52,670 nt of DNA. Source: Pseudomonadota bacterium. GTDB taxonomy: Bacteria > Desulfobacterota > Binatia > UBA9968. Position numbers and translations under genes: made by a program. Positions 16,379 to 25,072 of this stretch are shown here, one piece after another. The notes beneath the pieces were generated by a model. The model was given only the letters and a program-made list of their open reading frames with translations, made no database searches and had not been told where the DNA came from. How positions within the stretch are numbered: the first letter of the stretch is position 1; each line of letters starts with the position of its first letter. The stretch lies in the NCBI GenBank assembly GCA_021324155.1, contig JAJPJQ010000039.1, positions 1 to 52,670 of the forward strand. The letters are read 5' to 3'.

Positions 16379-17563
16379 ATGCAAGCATTCGTCGATAGCT
16401 TGATACAGCAGGGCTACTTCACGGGCATGCCGACACAGGTCGTGTACGCGATCGCGATGATCGCCGCCGCTTTCGCGGTGCTTTCTTTCTTTGTCGCGCC
16501 GCTGGCCGGTGTGACGAGCTGGCTCGAGCGTAGGGTCTGGGCGCGCATGCAGTCGCGCGTCGGCCCAAACAGGGTCGGGCCGCAGGGGATTCTCCAGTGG
16601 CTCGCCGACGGCATCAAGAATCTCCTGAAGGAAGATTTGATCCCGGCCGCGGCGGACCAGCTCCTTTTCCCGCTTGCGCCCTATATCGTCTTTATCGGCT
16701 TTCTCTGCACCTTCGTTGTGATCCCGTTCGGCAGCAATCTCATTGTCGCTGACCTGGATATCGGCATTCTCTATCTGCTCGCGGTCACGTCGATCGTCGT
16801 GGTCGGCATCCTTATGGCGGGCTGGTCGTCGAACAACAAATGGTCCCTGCTCGGCGGCATGCGCTCGGCGGCGCAGATCGTGAGCTATGAGATCCCCGCC
16901 GGCCTTGCCGTGCTTTCGATCATCTTTCTCGCCGGCACGATGAGCACGCAAGGAATCATCAAGAACCAGGGATGGGCACCGTGGGACTGGTATCTTTTCA
17001 ATAATCCGTTTACGTTTATCGCGTTCTTCCTCTATTTCACCGCCGCACTCGCCGAAGGCAACCGGACGCCGTTCGATATCCCCGAGGCGGAATCCGAGCT
17101 CGTCGCGGGCTACGTTACCGAGTACAGCGGCATGCGGTTTTTATTTTTCTTCTTCGCCGAGTGGGGCAACCTGTACGTCATCGGGGCCGTCGCGACGATT
17201 CTGTTTCTCGGCGGTTGGCAGGTGCCGGCGGTCGGAGACGGCCTCATCGAAGGCGTGCTCCAGTTCGTCGTGTTTTTCTTGAAGGCATACCTCTGGGTTT
17301 TCGTCGCCATGTGGGTGCGCGCGACGCTGCCGCGCGTGCGCGTCGATCAGCTCATGGCGCTCTGCTGGAAATACATGGTGCCGCTCTCGTTCCTCTGCGT
17401 TATCGGAACGGCGGCATGGATGGTCGTGTTCCCCCACGGGAATCGTTGGGCGAGCGTCGGAATGTTTGTTCTGGGCGTGGTGATTCTGTTGCTATTTTTC
17501 GGACGCGTGCGGTACCAGATTCGACATTCGAAGCCCGAGCTGTACCTGCGCCCGTATATTTGA
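16379..17563 (+). CDS. nuoH: NADH-quinone oxidoreductase subunit H (cluster 1)
   Basis: 394 residues with about eight or nine membrane helices. NuoH builds the quinone chamber and the start of the proton path. Conserved elements: WLERRVWARMQSRVGPNRVGPQG, the ADGIKNLLKEDLIP loop, and the acidic stretch EGNRTPFDIPEAESELVAGY. The N-terminus is longer by about 30 residues than the cluster 2 copy. A 46-base gap follows before nuoI. Confidence 0.97.
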   Translation: MQAFVDSLIQQGYFTGMPTQVVYAIAMIAAAFAVLSFFVAPLAGVTSWLERRVWARMQSRVGPNRVGPQGILQWLADGIKNLLKEDLIPAAADQLLFPLAPYIVFIGFLCTFVVIPFGSNLIVADLDIGILYLLAVTSIVVVGILMAGWSSNNKWSLLGGMRSAAQIVSYEIPAGLAVLSIIFLAGTMSTQGIIKNQGWAPWDWYLFNNPFTFIAFFLYFTAALAEGNRTPFDIPEAESELVAGYVTEYSGMRFLFFFFAEWGNLYVIGAVATILFLGGWQVPAVGDGLIEGVLQFVVFFLKAYLWVFVAMWVRATLPRVRVDQLMALCWKYMVPLSFLCVIGTAAWMVVFPHGNRWASVGMFVLGVVILLLFFGRVRYQIRHSKPELYLRPYI

Positions 17564-17609
17564 TTTCACTTTGACTTTGAGCGGCGACTGAAATATTTCA
17601 CTTAGGCAA

Positions 17610-18170
17610 ATGAACGGATTCGGCGGCTACATCAAAAACATCGTCGAGACCGTCAGCACCATCTTCGAAGGGCTGGCGATCACGCTGTCGCACCTTGTGC
17701 GCCGGCCGATGACGATCCAGTATCCCGATCGCATTCCGAAGCCGGTCCAGGAGACACTGCCGCTGCGCTACCGCGGCATTCTCGAAGTCGATCTCGACAT
17801 CTGCACCGGCTGTCTCGCCTGCGAGCGCGTCTGCCCGATCAGCTGCATCACGATCGGGATCGACATGAACAAGGAGACGAAGCAGCGCACCTTCGGACAC
17901 TTCGACATCGATATCTGCAAGTGCATGTATTGCGGGCTCTGCGCCGAAGCGTGCCCGACGGGATCGATCCGCCACTCGCAGGAGTTTGAGGGCGCGAGCT
18001 ACAGCCCGGCGGGGCTGGTGCGCCACTTCGTCACGCGGCCGGTCGCGCTTTACAAGCCGAAGAAAGGCGGCGAGACCGATCCCACGATGGTTGAGAAGGT
18101 CAAGATCGGGCAGGAATATCTCGATGAGTTCGCCACGCCGGAGGGCGGCGCCGGGGCGGGGGAAGGCTAA
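17610..18170 (+). CDS. nuoI: NADH-quinone oxidoreductase subunit I (only copy in window)
   Basis: 186 residues. It carries clusters N6a and N6b bridging the peripheral arm to N2. Two complete 4Fe-4S motifs are visible: C65-TG-C68-LA-C71-ERV-C75-P and C105-MY-C108-GL-C111-AEA-C115-P. Residues 1-55 form the N-terminal amphipathic region that lies on the membrane arm. Cluster 2 has no nuoI, so this copy may be shared. It is followed by a strong intrinsic terminator before nuoJ. Confidence 0.97.
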   Translation: MNGFGGYIKNIVETVSTIFEGLAITLSHLVRRPMTIQYPDRIPKPVQETLPLRYRGILEVDLDICTGCLACERVCPISCITIGIDMNKETKQRTFGHFDIDICKCMYCGLCAEACPTGSIRHSQEFEGASYSPAGLVRHFVTRPVALYKPKKGGETDPTMVEKVKIGQEYLDEFATPEGGAGAGEG

Positions 18171-18231
18171 ATGGGGACGGCTCGGGCGTCCCGACGGATT
18201 CTGTTTTCGATTGCGATTTTTCACTAATCGA

Positions 18232-18265
18232 CCCAAAAGGCCTCGGGCTTTTTGGGATTTTTTTT
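18232..18265 (+). terminator. Intrinsic terminator inside complex I cluster 1 (nuoI/nuoJ)
   Basis: CCCAAAAGGCC (18232-18242) pairs with GGCTTTTTGGG (18246-18256) through an 11-bp stem containing one G-U pair and a 3-base loop. Then comes A and eight consecutive T (18258-18265). This has all the marks of a rho-independent terminator. It stands in the 112-base gap between nuoI and nuoJ, so nuoABCDHI would be transcribed more than nuoJKLMN unless termination is partial or a further promoter exists. Confidence 0.8.
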
Positions 18266-18282
18266 AGAACGCAGCGCGGACC

Positions 18283-18783
18283 ATGGAAGTCGGCACAGTC
18301 GTATTTTATCTGATCGCGCTCCTCGTCGTTGCGTCGGCGGCGATGGTGGCGTTCTCCCACAACATCATCTACTCCGCTTTCTCGCTGCTCGGCACGTTCG
18401 CAGGGGTGGCCGGGATTTACGTCTTTTTGGGAGCCGACTTCGTGGCCGCCGTGCAGCTCCTGATCTACGTCGGCGGCATTCTCGTCTTGATTCTCTTCGC
18501 GGTCATGCTGACGCACCGTATCACCGACGTGCAGATCACGAACCGCTCAGCCGGAGTGGTCCCCGGCTTGATCATTGTCGGCCTCCTGTTTTGGCTGCTT
18601 TACGAGACCATTACCACGACGCCCTGGGCCAAGGCGAAAGAGATCGCCTACGCGGCGACGTCGGCGAAGATCGGCGATCAGTTTCTCCAGAGCTACCTCT
18701 TGCCGTTCGAGCTCGCCTCGATCGTTCTGCTCGCCGCGCTGATCGGCGCCGTCGTCCTGGCGCGCAAGGAAATGAAAGGATAG
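18283..18783 (+). CDS. nuoJ: NADH-quinone oxidoreductase subunit J (cluster 1)
   Basis: 166 residues, five membrane helices. The conserved helix 3 region reads AVQLLIYVGGILVLILFAVML, which includes the pi-bulge segment important for coupling. NuoJ lies beside NuoK and NuoA in the membrane arm. The C-terminal LPFELASIVLLAALIGAVVLAR is typical. It starts 18 bases after the T-run of the intra-cluster terminator, with no clear Shine-Dalgarno. nuoK follows 8 bases after the stop. Confidence 0.95.
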   Translation: MEVGTVVFYLIALLVVASAAMVAFSHNIIYSAFSLLGTFAGVAGIYVFLGADFVAAVQLLIYVGGILVLILFAVMLTHRITDVQITNRSAGVVPGLIIVGLLFWLLYETITTTPWAKAKEIAYAATSAKIGDQFLQSYLLPFELASIVLLAALIGAVVLARKEMKG

Positions 18784-18791
18784 CCCTGGCG

Positions 18792-19100
18792 ATGGAAATC
18801 ACGCTCACGCATTTTCTCGTCCTCGGGGCGATCATTTTCTGCCTCGGCATGTACACCGTCCTCTCGCGGCGGAACGCGATCAGCGTGCTCATGGGGGTGG
18901 AGCTGATCTTGAATTCGGCGAACATCAACTACGTCGCGTTCGCGCACTACAGCAGCGGCGGCGTGGACGGTCAGATTTACGCGATCTTCGTCATCATGCT
19001 CGCGGCGGCGGAAGCCGCGGTCGGACTCGCGATCGTGCTCGCGATCTTCCAGATCTTTCACACGATCGACGTCGGCGCGACGGAGACGCTGAAGAACTAG
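18792..19100 (+). CDS. nuoK: NADH-quinone oxidoreductase subunit K (cluster 1)
   Basis: 102 residues, three membrane helices, an antiporter-like small subunit (MrpC relative). The two membrane glutamates needed for proton transfer are present in VLMGVELILNSANINY and AAAEAAVGLAIVLAIF. The start at 18792 gives the family-typical length; the same frame is open far upstream but that part overlaps nuoJ and is not family-like. A 65-base A/T-rich spacer separates it from nuoL. Confidence 0.95.
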   Translation: MEITLTHFLVLGAIIFCLGMYTVLSRRNAISVLMGVELILNSANINYVAFAHYSSGGVDGQIYAIFVIMLAAAEAAVGLAIVLAIFQIFHTIDVGATETLKN

Positions 19101-19155
19101 AAAATTTTAGATTTAGATTGCCGATCTCCGATTGAATCGAAAATCCAAAATCGAA
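19101..19155. repeat. A/T-rich spacer element 4 between nuoK and nuoL
   Basis: AATTTTAGATTTAGATT on the left is an imperfect inverse complement of AATCGAAAATCCAAAATCG on the right. The element starts directly after the nuoK stop and fills nearly all of the gap to nuoL. Same architecture as the elements at 4762, 6830, 11419 and 37130. Confidence 0.6.
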
Positions 19156-19165
19156 GATAGATAAG

Positions 19166-21208
19166 ATGGAACATCCGATTCAAACCGATTATCTCCGCTG
19201 GATCGTTCTTCTGCCCTTGATCGGCGCGGCGCTGAACGGTCTGCTCGGCGCGCAGCTGCAAAAGCGGGTCGGCAAATGGTTGATCAGCATCATCGCGTGC
19301 GCGCCGGTGGTGATCGCCTTCGGCATCTCGGCCGCGGCGTTCTTGAAGCTCAAGGCGCTCGAGCCGGAAGAGCGCTTCCTCATCGATCACGTCTATCCCT
19401 GGCTGCACGTCGGCTCGCTGAGCGTCGACGTGTCGTTCTGGGTCGATCCACTGTCCGCGGTCATGATTCTCGTCGTCACGGGCATCGGCGGGCTCATCCA
19501 CATTTATTCAACCGGCTACATGCACGACGACAGGTCGTACTGGCGCTTCTTCGCGTTCCTTAACCTCTTCACCTTCTCGATGCTCTTGCTGGTGCTCGCC
19601 GATAGCATGCTGCTCATGTTCATCGGCTGGGAAGGCGTCGGGTTGTGCTCGTACGCGCTCATCGGCTTCTGGTATCACGACCATGTCAACACGCGCGCGG
19701 GCAACAAGGCTTTCATCGTGAACCGCGTCGGCGACTTCGGCTTCATTCTCGGCATATTTCTCATTTTCTGGACGCTCGACGCGCAAGGCCACGCGACGCT
19801 CGCGTTCCGCGAGATCACCAAGAACGCGGCGCTGCTGCAAGGGCAAATGCTCTGGGGCGTGCCGGTCGCGACGCTCGCGACGCTTTTTCTCTTTCTCGGG
19901 GCGACCGGCAAATCGGCGCAGATCCCGCTCTACGTGTGGCTGCCCGACGCGATGCAGGGGCCGACGCCGGTCAGCGCGCTGATCCATGCGGCGACGATGG
20001 TCACGGCCGGCGTGTACATGATCGCGCGGCTGAACGCCGTCTTCTCGCTTGCGCCCGAGACGCTCCACGTGGTCGCCGCGATCGGCGCCGCGACCGCGCT
20101 CGGCGCCGCGACGATCGCGCTCACGCAAAACGACATCAAGCGCGTGCTCGCCTACTCGACGATCAGCCAGTTGGGCTACATGTTCCTCGCCGCGGGCGTC
20201 GCCGCCTATGCCGCCGGCGTCTTCCATCTCATGACGCACGCCTTCTTCAAGGCGTGTCTCTTTTTGGGCTCCGGCAGCGTCATCCATGCGATGGGCGGCG
20301 AGCAGGACATGCGCAAGATGGGCGGGCTCAAGAAGTACATGCCGTGGACCTTCTGGACGTTCACGATCTCGGTTCTCGCGATCGCCGGCGTGCCCGGCCT
20401 CGCGGGTTTCTTCTCCAAGGACGAGATTTTGTGGCAGGCGTTTTCCAGCGAGCACGGCTCGCCGTGGCTCTGGCTCGTCGGCGTCGTCTGCGCCGGCCTC
20501 ACGGCCTTCTACATGTTCCGCCAGCTCTTCATGACCTTTTTCGGCGAGTGCCGCGCCGACCATCATACCAAGGAGCACCTGCACGAGTCGCCCAAGGTGA
20601 TGACGCTGCCGCTCGCGGTGCTGGCCGTCGGCGCGATCGCCGCCGGCTACATCGGCCTGCCGGCGGTGTTTGGCCCTAACTTCTTCGGGCATTGGCTCGA
20701 GCCGGTGCTGGGGGGCGGGCACGAGGAGCACGCCTCGGCGGCGCTGGAGCTCGGGCTCATGCTGGTTTCCATCGGCGTCGCGGCCCTCGGCATCTTGCTC
20801 GCCTATCTGATGTACTACAAGAAGACGCTCTCGCCGGACGTCTTCGCGTCGCTCGCCGGCGGCGTCTTTTATCGCCTGTTCGACCGTAAATATTATGTGG
20901 ACGAGTTATATCAGAAGGTCTTTGTCGGCGGCGCGCTGAAGCTCGCGGCGATCGGCGTCTGGATCGACACGAATATCATCGACGGCATGGTCAACGGCAC
21001 CGCGCGTCTTACCGTCTTCGTCTCGTGGCTCAACGGCCTCTTCGATAACTACGTTATCGACGGCATGGTCAACGCCGTCGCCGATCTAACGTACTGGTCC
21101 GGCGGCAAATTCAGAAAGGTGCAGACCGGCAGCATCAACGGCTATCTCTACGTCATTCTCGGCGCCGTGGTGGTCGCGATCATCATCAAGCTGCGGTATG
21201 CCGGCTGA
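19166..21208 (+). CDS. nuoL: NADH-quinone oxidoreductase subunit L (cluster 1)
   Basis: 680 residues, the distal antiporter-like proton-pumping subunit. Key residues: the helix 5 glutamate in FIGWEGVGLCSYALIGFWY, the lysine in GATGKSAQIPLYVWLPDAM, histidines in PTPVSALIHAATMVTAGVY, and a lysine in the VFHLMTHAFFKACLFLGSG half. The C-terminal part after residue 500 contains the long lateral helix and an anchor helix. It lies 65 bases after nuoK and 21 bases before nuoM. Confidence 0.96.
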   Translation: MEHPIQTDYLRWIVLLPLIGAALNGLLGAQLQKRVGKWLISIIACAPVVIAFGISAAAFLKLKALEPEERFLIDHVYPWLHVGSLSVDVSFWVDPLSAVMILVVTGIGGLIHIYSTGYMHDDRSYWRFFAFLNLFTFSMLLLVLADSMLLMFIGWEGVGLCSYALIGFWYHDHVNTRAGNKAFIVNRVGDFGFILGIFLIFWTLDAQGHATLAFREITKNAALLQGQMLWGVPVATLATLFLFLGATGKSAQIPLYVWLPDAMQGPTPVSALIHAATMVTAGVYMIARLNAVFSLAPETLHVVAAIGAATALGAATIALTQNDIKRVLAYSTISQLGYMFLAAGVAAYAAGVFHLMTHAFFKACLFLGSGSVIHAMGGEQDMRKMGGLKKYMPWTFWTFTISVLAIAGVPGLAGFFSKDEILWQAFSSEHGSPWLWLVGVVCAGLTAFYMFRQLFMTFFGECRADHHTKEHLHESPKVMTLPLAVLAVGAIAAGYIGLPAVFGPNFFGHWLEPVLGGGHEEHASAALELGLMLVSIGVAALGILLAYLMYYKKTLSPDVFASLAGGVFYRLFDRKYYVDELYQKVFVGGALKLAAIGVWIDTNIIDGMVNGTARLTVFVSWLNGLFDNYVIDGMVNAVADLTYWSGGKFRKVQTGSINGYLYVILGAVVVAIIIKLRYAG

Positions 21209-21229
21209 TTTCTTAGGAGAAGTGGACAC

Positions 21230-22756
21230 ATGACAGAGCACGTGCTTACGTACATGACTTTTTTCCCGCTGGCGGGAATGATCGCGGTGCTGTTGTTGCC
21301 GTCGAGCAAGCCCAACCTGATTCGCTGGACCTCGGTCGTGTTCACGATCCCGCCGCTCCTGCTCGGCATCTGGCTGTACCGCGCGTTCGATCCGAATAAC
21401 CCGGGCCTGCAGTTCACCGAGCAGGTGCCTTGGATCCCGACGTATAACATCCAGTATTTCATCGGCGTCGACGGCATCAGCATCTCGATGGTGCTGCTCA
21501 CCGCGCTGCTCTCATTCATTTGCATCTTCGCCTCGTGGGGCATCGAGAAGGGCGTCAAGGGTTATTTCGCGCTGTTTCTCCTCCTCGACACCGGCATGAT
21601 GGGCGTATTTGTCGCGCTCGATTTCTTCCTGTTCTACATTTTTTGGGAACTGATGCTGCTGCCGATGTACTTTCTCATCGGCATCTGGGGCGGGCCGCGG
21701 CGCGAATACGCCGCGATCAAGTTCTTTCTCTACACACTCTTTGGCAGCGTGCTGATGCTGCTCGCGATCCTGGCGCTTTACTTCACGAGCGATCCGCATA
21801 CCTTCGACATGACGGTGCTGATCAAGCAGGGAGCGAGCTACAGCACCACGCCGCTCGGCATCTGGCCGTTCGACAGCCTCCACCTACGCTGGGGCTTTCA
21901 GCACATTGTCTGGCTCGCGCTCTTCGTCGGCTTCGCGATCAAGATTCCGGCGTTTCCGTTCCACACGTGGCTTCCCGACGCGCACGTCGAAGCGCCGACG
22001 GCGATCTCAGTCATCCTCGCGGGCATTCTCCTGAAGATGGGCACCTACGGCATCCTGCGCATCAACTATCCGATGCTGCCGCAGGCGACGGCGGACCTGG
22101 CCTACGTTTTTCTCGGCGCGCTCGGCACCTGGAACATCATCTACGGCGCGCTCTGCGCGATGGCGCAGAAGGACTTTAAAAAGCTCGTCGCGTATTCGAG
22201 CGTGAGCCACATGGGCTACGTGATGCTCGGCATGGCGAGCTTCACGCCGCAGGGCATCAACGGCGCGCTGCTCCAGATGTTCAACCACGGCACGATCACC
22301 GGCATGCTCTTCCTCATGGTCGGCGTGATCTACGACCGCGCGCATCACCGCGACATCGAAGGCTTCGGCGGCCTTGCGGCGGTCATGCCGGTTTATACCG
22401 GCATCAGCGCGCTCGCGATCTTCGCCTCGATGGGCCTGCCCGGCTTGTCGGGCTTCATCTCGGAAGTGCTCGTGTTGCTCGGCACGTGGCAGAAGTACCC
22501 CGTGCTGACGGTCTTCGCCGCGACCGGCGTCATCCTGACCGCCGGGTATCTCCTCTGGACCGTCCAGCGTGTCTATCTCGGCATGACGAACGAAAAGTAC
22601 AAGCTCATGCCGGAGATCAACACACGCGAGCTGTTCACGATGATTCCACTCGGTATCATCGTGATTATAGTCGGCGTCTATCCGACAGTGGTCCTCGACC
22701 TGCTGCGCGCGTCGCTCACCCAGCTGAACCAAGTCATCATTCCGCATCTGGGCTAA
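21230..22756 (+). CDS. nuoM: NADH-quinone oxidoreductase subunit M (cluster 1)
   Basis: 508 residues, fourteen or so membrane helices, antiporter-like proton pump. The helix 5 glutamate is in FYIFWELMLLPMYFLIGIWGG, the central lysine in GFAIKIPAFPFHTWLPDAHVEAPT and a second in AMAQKDFKKLVAYSSVSHMGYV. AGGAGA precedes the ATG. nuoN follows 4 bases after its stop. A single nuoM is present, so this is not the two-NuoM type of complex I. Confidence 0.96.
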   Translation: MTEHVLTYMTFFPLAGMIAVLLLPSSKPNLIRWTSVVFTIPPLLLGIWLYRAFDPNNPGLQFTEQVPWIPTYNIQYFIGVDGISISMVLLTALLSFICIFASWGIEKGVKGYFALFLLLDTGMMGVFVALDFFLFYIFWELMLLPMYFLIGIWGGPRREYAAIKFFLYTLFGSVLMLLAILALYFTSDPHTFDMTVLIKQGASYSTTPLGIWPFDSLHLRWGFQHIVWLALFVGFAIKIPAFPFHTWLPDAHVEAPTAISVILAGILLKMGTYGILRINYPMLPQATADLAYVFLGALGTWNIIYGALCAMAQKDFKKLVAYSSVSHMGYVMLGMASFTPQGINGALLQMFNHGTITGMLFLMVGVIYDRAHHRDIEGFGGLAAVMPVYTGISALAIFASMGLPGLSGFISEVLVLLGTWQKYPVLTVFAATGVILTAGYLLWTVQRVYLGMTNEKYKLMPEINTRELFTMIPLGIIVIIVGVYPTVVLDLLRASLTQLNQVIIPHLG

Positions 22757-22760
22757 CAAG

Positions 22761-24239
22761 ATGGATCTGGATAACCTCGCGAGCCTCGAGTATTTCTATC
22801 CCGAGATCATTCTCGCCGGCGCGATCCTGCTGGTGATTGTCCTCGATCTCGTGATCAAAAATAAGCGCGTTATCGGCGCGTTGTCGATTCTCGGCTGCCT
22901 CGCCTCGCTCGGCGCGACGCTCCAGCTCTACAGCGGGCCTTCGGGCTTCCTCTTCCACCGGATGATGGTGCTCGACCACTTCAGCCTTTTTTTCAAAATC
23001 GTCGCGCTTGCGGCGACGATCCTCGTGCTCTGGATGTCATTCAGCAGCCGAGAAGTCGCATCGCTGCATCAGGGCGAATACGCGACGATTCTTTTGAGCT
23101 CCGCGCTCGGCATGTTTTTCATGGCGTCGGCGACGAATCTTCTGATGGCGTATCTCTCGCTCGAAATGGTGAGCATCACGTCCTACATCTTGACGGGATT
23201 TCTGCCGCGCAACCGCCGCTCGAGCGAGGCCGCGCTGAAATATTTGATCTACGGCGGCGTGGCGTCCGGCGCGATGATCTACGGCATGAGCTGGATCTTC
23301 GGCATGACCGGCAGCCTCGACTACAGCCAGATCCACGCGGCGCTGTTCCAGGGCCAGCCGAACCAGCTCGCGCTGTTTATCGCGTTCGTTCTCATCCTGG
23401 CCGGTTTCGGCTACAAGATCGTCTTCGTGCCGTTTCACATGTGGTCGCCGGACGTATATCAGGGGGCGCCGACGCCGTTCACGGCGTTTCTTTCCGTGGC
23501 GTCGAACGCCGCGGGGGTGGCGATCCTGCTGCGTTTCTTCTTTCCCGGCGTGTCCCAACTCGGGCCCGACGGCAGCTGGCGCTTCCTCTCAGGAGTCGAG
23601 TGGCCGCAGTTCCTGCTGATCGTCAGCATGGTGACGATGACGCTCGGCAATCTGTCGGCGTTGGGCCAGCAAAACCTGAAGCGCATGCTCGCCTACTCGG
23701 GCATCGCGCATGCGGGATACATATTGATGGGCCTCGTCGTCCTCAATACCGAGGGCCTCCAGGCGATGCTGTTCTACATTGTCGTTTATCTGATCATGAA
23801 TCTCGGCGCCTTCCTCGTCGTCGTGCTGGTCGCGAATGCGACCGGCAAGGAGGAGATCGACGGCTATCGCGGGCTTGCGTGGCGCGGCTCGGCGGTCCCG
23901 GCGATCGCGATGGCGATCTTCCTGTTCTCGCTGACTGGGCTGCCGCCTCTCGCGGGCTTTGTCGGCAAGTTCTTCCTGTTCGCGGCGGTCATCAAGCAGC
24001 AATTCTATCTGCTGGCGCTGGTCGCCGTCGCGAACAGCGTCATCTCGCTTTATTATTACGCCCGGGTCGTAAAGGTCATGTTTCTCGACTTCCCGGAGGC
24101 CTCCGACGGCCGCGTCGAGCTCAACCCGGGCGCTGCAACGCTGCTTGGCCTGCTCTCCGTTATGACGCTGGTCTTCGGCATCTACTGGGGGCCGCTCGTC
24201 GCCTTCACGAGCCAGTCGCTGCAGTTCTTCACCAAATAA
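22761..24239 (+). CDS. nuoN: NADH-quinone oxidoreductase subunit N (cluster 1)
   Basis: 492 residues, fourteen helices, the antiporter-like subunit nearest the quinone module. Seen: the helix 5 glutamate in YLSLEMVSITSYILTGF, lysines in GFGYKIVFVPFHMWSPDVYQGAPTP and GQQNLKRMLAYSGIAHAGY, and the C-terminal LTGLPPLAGFVGKFFLF. Last gene of cluster 1. Confidence 0.96.
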   Translation: MDLDNLASLEYFYPEIILAGAILLVIVLDLVIKNKRVIGALSILGCLASLGATLQLYSGPSGFLFHRMMVLDHFSLFFKIVALAATILVLWMSFSSREVASLHQGEYATILLSSALGMFFMASATNLLMAYLSLEMVSITSYILTGFLPRNRRSSEAALKYLIYGGVASGAMIYGMSWIFGMTGSLDYSQIHAALFQGQPNQLALFIAFVLILAGFGYKIVFVPFHMWSPDVYQGAPTPFTAFLSVASNAAGVAILLRFFFPGVSQLGPDGSWRFLSGVEWPQFLLIVSMVTMTLGNLSALGQQNLKRMLAYSGIAHAGYILMGLVVLNTEGLQAMLFYIVVYLIMNLGAFLVVVLVANATGKEEIDGYRGLAWRGSAVPAIAMAIFLFSLTGLPPLAGFVGKFFLFAAVIKQQFYLLALVAVANSVISLYYYARVVKVMFLDFPEASDGRVELNPGAATLLGLLSVMTLVFGIYWGPLVAFTSQSLQFFTK

Positions 24240-24250
24240 AATCCCTGGCC

Positions 24251-24295
24251 GCAGTCACGTTTTTTGGTCTTTTGTCGCTCAAAACGTGACACTGC
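24251..24295 (+). terminator. Inverted repeat after cluster 1 nuoN
   Basis: GCAGTCACGTTTT (from 24251) and AAAACGTGACACTGC (24281-24295) are inverse complements except for a 2-base bulge, around a loop of about 17 bases, starting 11 bases after nuoN. No T-run follows the right arm. Probably the transcript end of the cluster. In the remaining 125 bases to the next gene I see only a small AACCA-N5-TGGTT palindrome (24340-24354). Confidence 0.5.
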
Positions 24296-24419
24296 GCCCT
24301 CGCGATCGTCTGTTGCTGTAGAAAAAGGCTAATAAAAATAACCACTTAATGGTTTCTGTCTGCTGGCATTCGGCTTGCTCCATCGTCGGTAGAGAATTTC
24401 CGCCGAAGGGAGAGCCGCA

Positions 24420-25031
24420 ATGGGCAAAAGACTGGTTTCGCTGTATTCAACCTTGATGATGTCGGTATTTTTCTGCGTCGCGCCGATGCGGCTTTCCTCC
24501 GCGGAGCAGCCGACCGAGCAGATCAAAGGGGCGATCGAGCGGATATCCCAGGTGCTCCAGGAAGTCGTCGCCGCTCAGGGCGCCAACAAGGACGAAGCGG
24601 TCGAGAAGATCCGCGGCATCCTGCTCCCGAGATTCGATTTCACGGAGATGGCGAAGCGCTCGCTCGGCAATCGATGGAAAGAGATTGAGGGCCGCGAGGA
24701 CGAATTCGTGGCGGCTTTCGCCGCTTTCGTCGAAGGCTCTTACATGAGCACACTGGAGTCGTACCGCGGAGAAAAAATCCTGTACCTTCGCGAGGAGGTC
24801 AAGCAGAACCTCGCGCAGGTCGATACCGAGGTCGTGCACGGCAGCGAGAACCTCGCAGTCGATTATCGCCTGCACCTGATCGAAGGCCAGTGGAAGGTCT
24901 ACGATGTCGTGATCGACAATATCAGTCTTACGTCCAATTTCCGCTCGCAGTTCAGCCGCATCCTGGCGGGCGCGTCGATTGACGAGTTGCTGAACAAGCT
25001 GCGCGCGAAGGCGGCCGGCCGTCCGGTCTGA
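24420..25031 (+). CDS. MlaC/Ttg2D-like periplasmic phospholipid-binding protein
   Basis: 203 residues. A signal peptide ends near residue 28 (RLSSA|EQ). The mature part has the MlaC/Ttg2D layout: a helical start (IKGAIERISQVL), RFDFTEMAKRSLGNRWKE at about 63-80, FVEGSYMSTLESYRGEKILYL, then the beta-rich VHGSENLAVDYRLHLIEGQWKVYDVVIDNISLTSNFRSQF at about 142-182. MlaC shuttles phospholipids between outer-membrane MlaA and the inner-membrane MlaFEDB transporter; related proteins (HpnM) travel with hopanoid genes. No other mla gene is in the window, so the partner is unknown. Confidence 0.92.
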   Translation: MGKRLVSLYSTLMMSVFFCVAPMRLSSAEQPTEQIKGAIERISQVLQEVVAAQGANKDEAVEKIRGILLPRFDFTEMAKRSLGNRWKEIEGREDEFVAAFAAFVEGSYMSTLESYRGEKILYLREEVKQNLAQVDTEVVHGSENLAVDYRLHLIEGQWKVYDVVIDNISLTSNFRSQFSRILAGASIDELLNKLRAKAAGRPV

Positions 25032-25072
25032 CGCTTTACACAATTTAACGATAATCGATTAAGGTAGGCTGC

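Noticed and set aside
15188-16951. 587-codon open frame on the minus strand, antisense to nuoD and nuoH
   Set aside because: The translation is rich in Arg, Asp and His, with no recognisable domain. Long antisense frames are expected opposite GC-rich membrane-protein genes. The plus-strand products are unmistakable complex I subunits.
18171-18227. Short 18-codon frame just after nuoI, possible leader peptide for the nuoI/nuoJ terminator
   Set aside because: No ribosome site separate from the nuoI stop context, no run of regulatory codons, and no alternative antiterminator stem that I could find.
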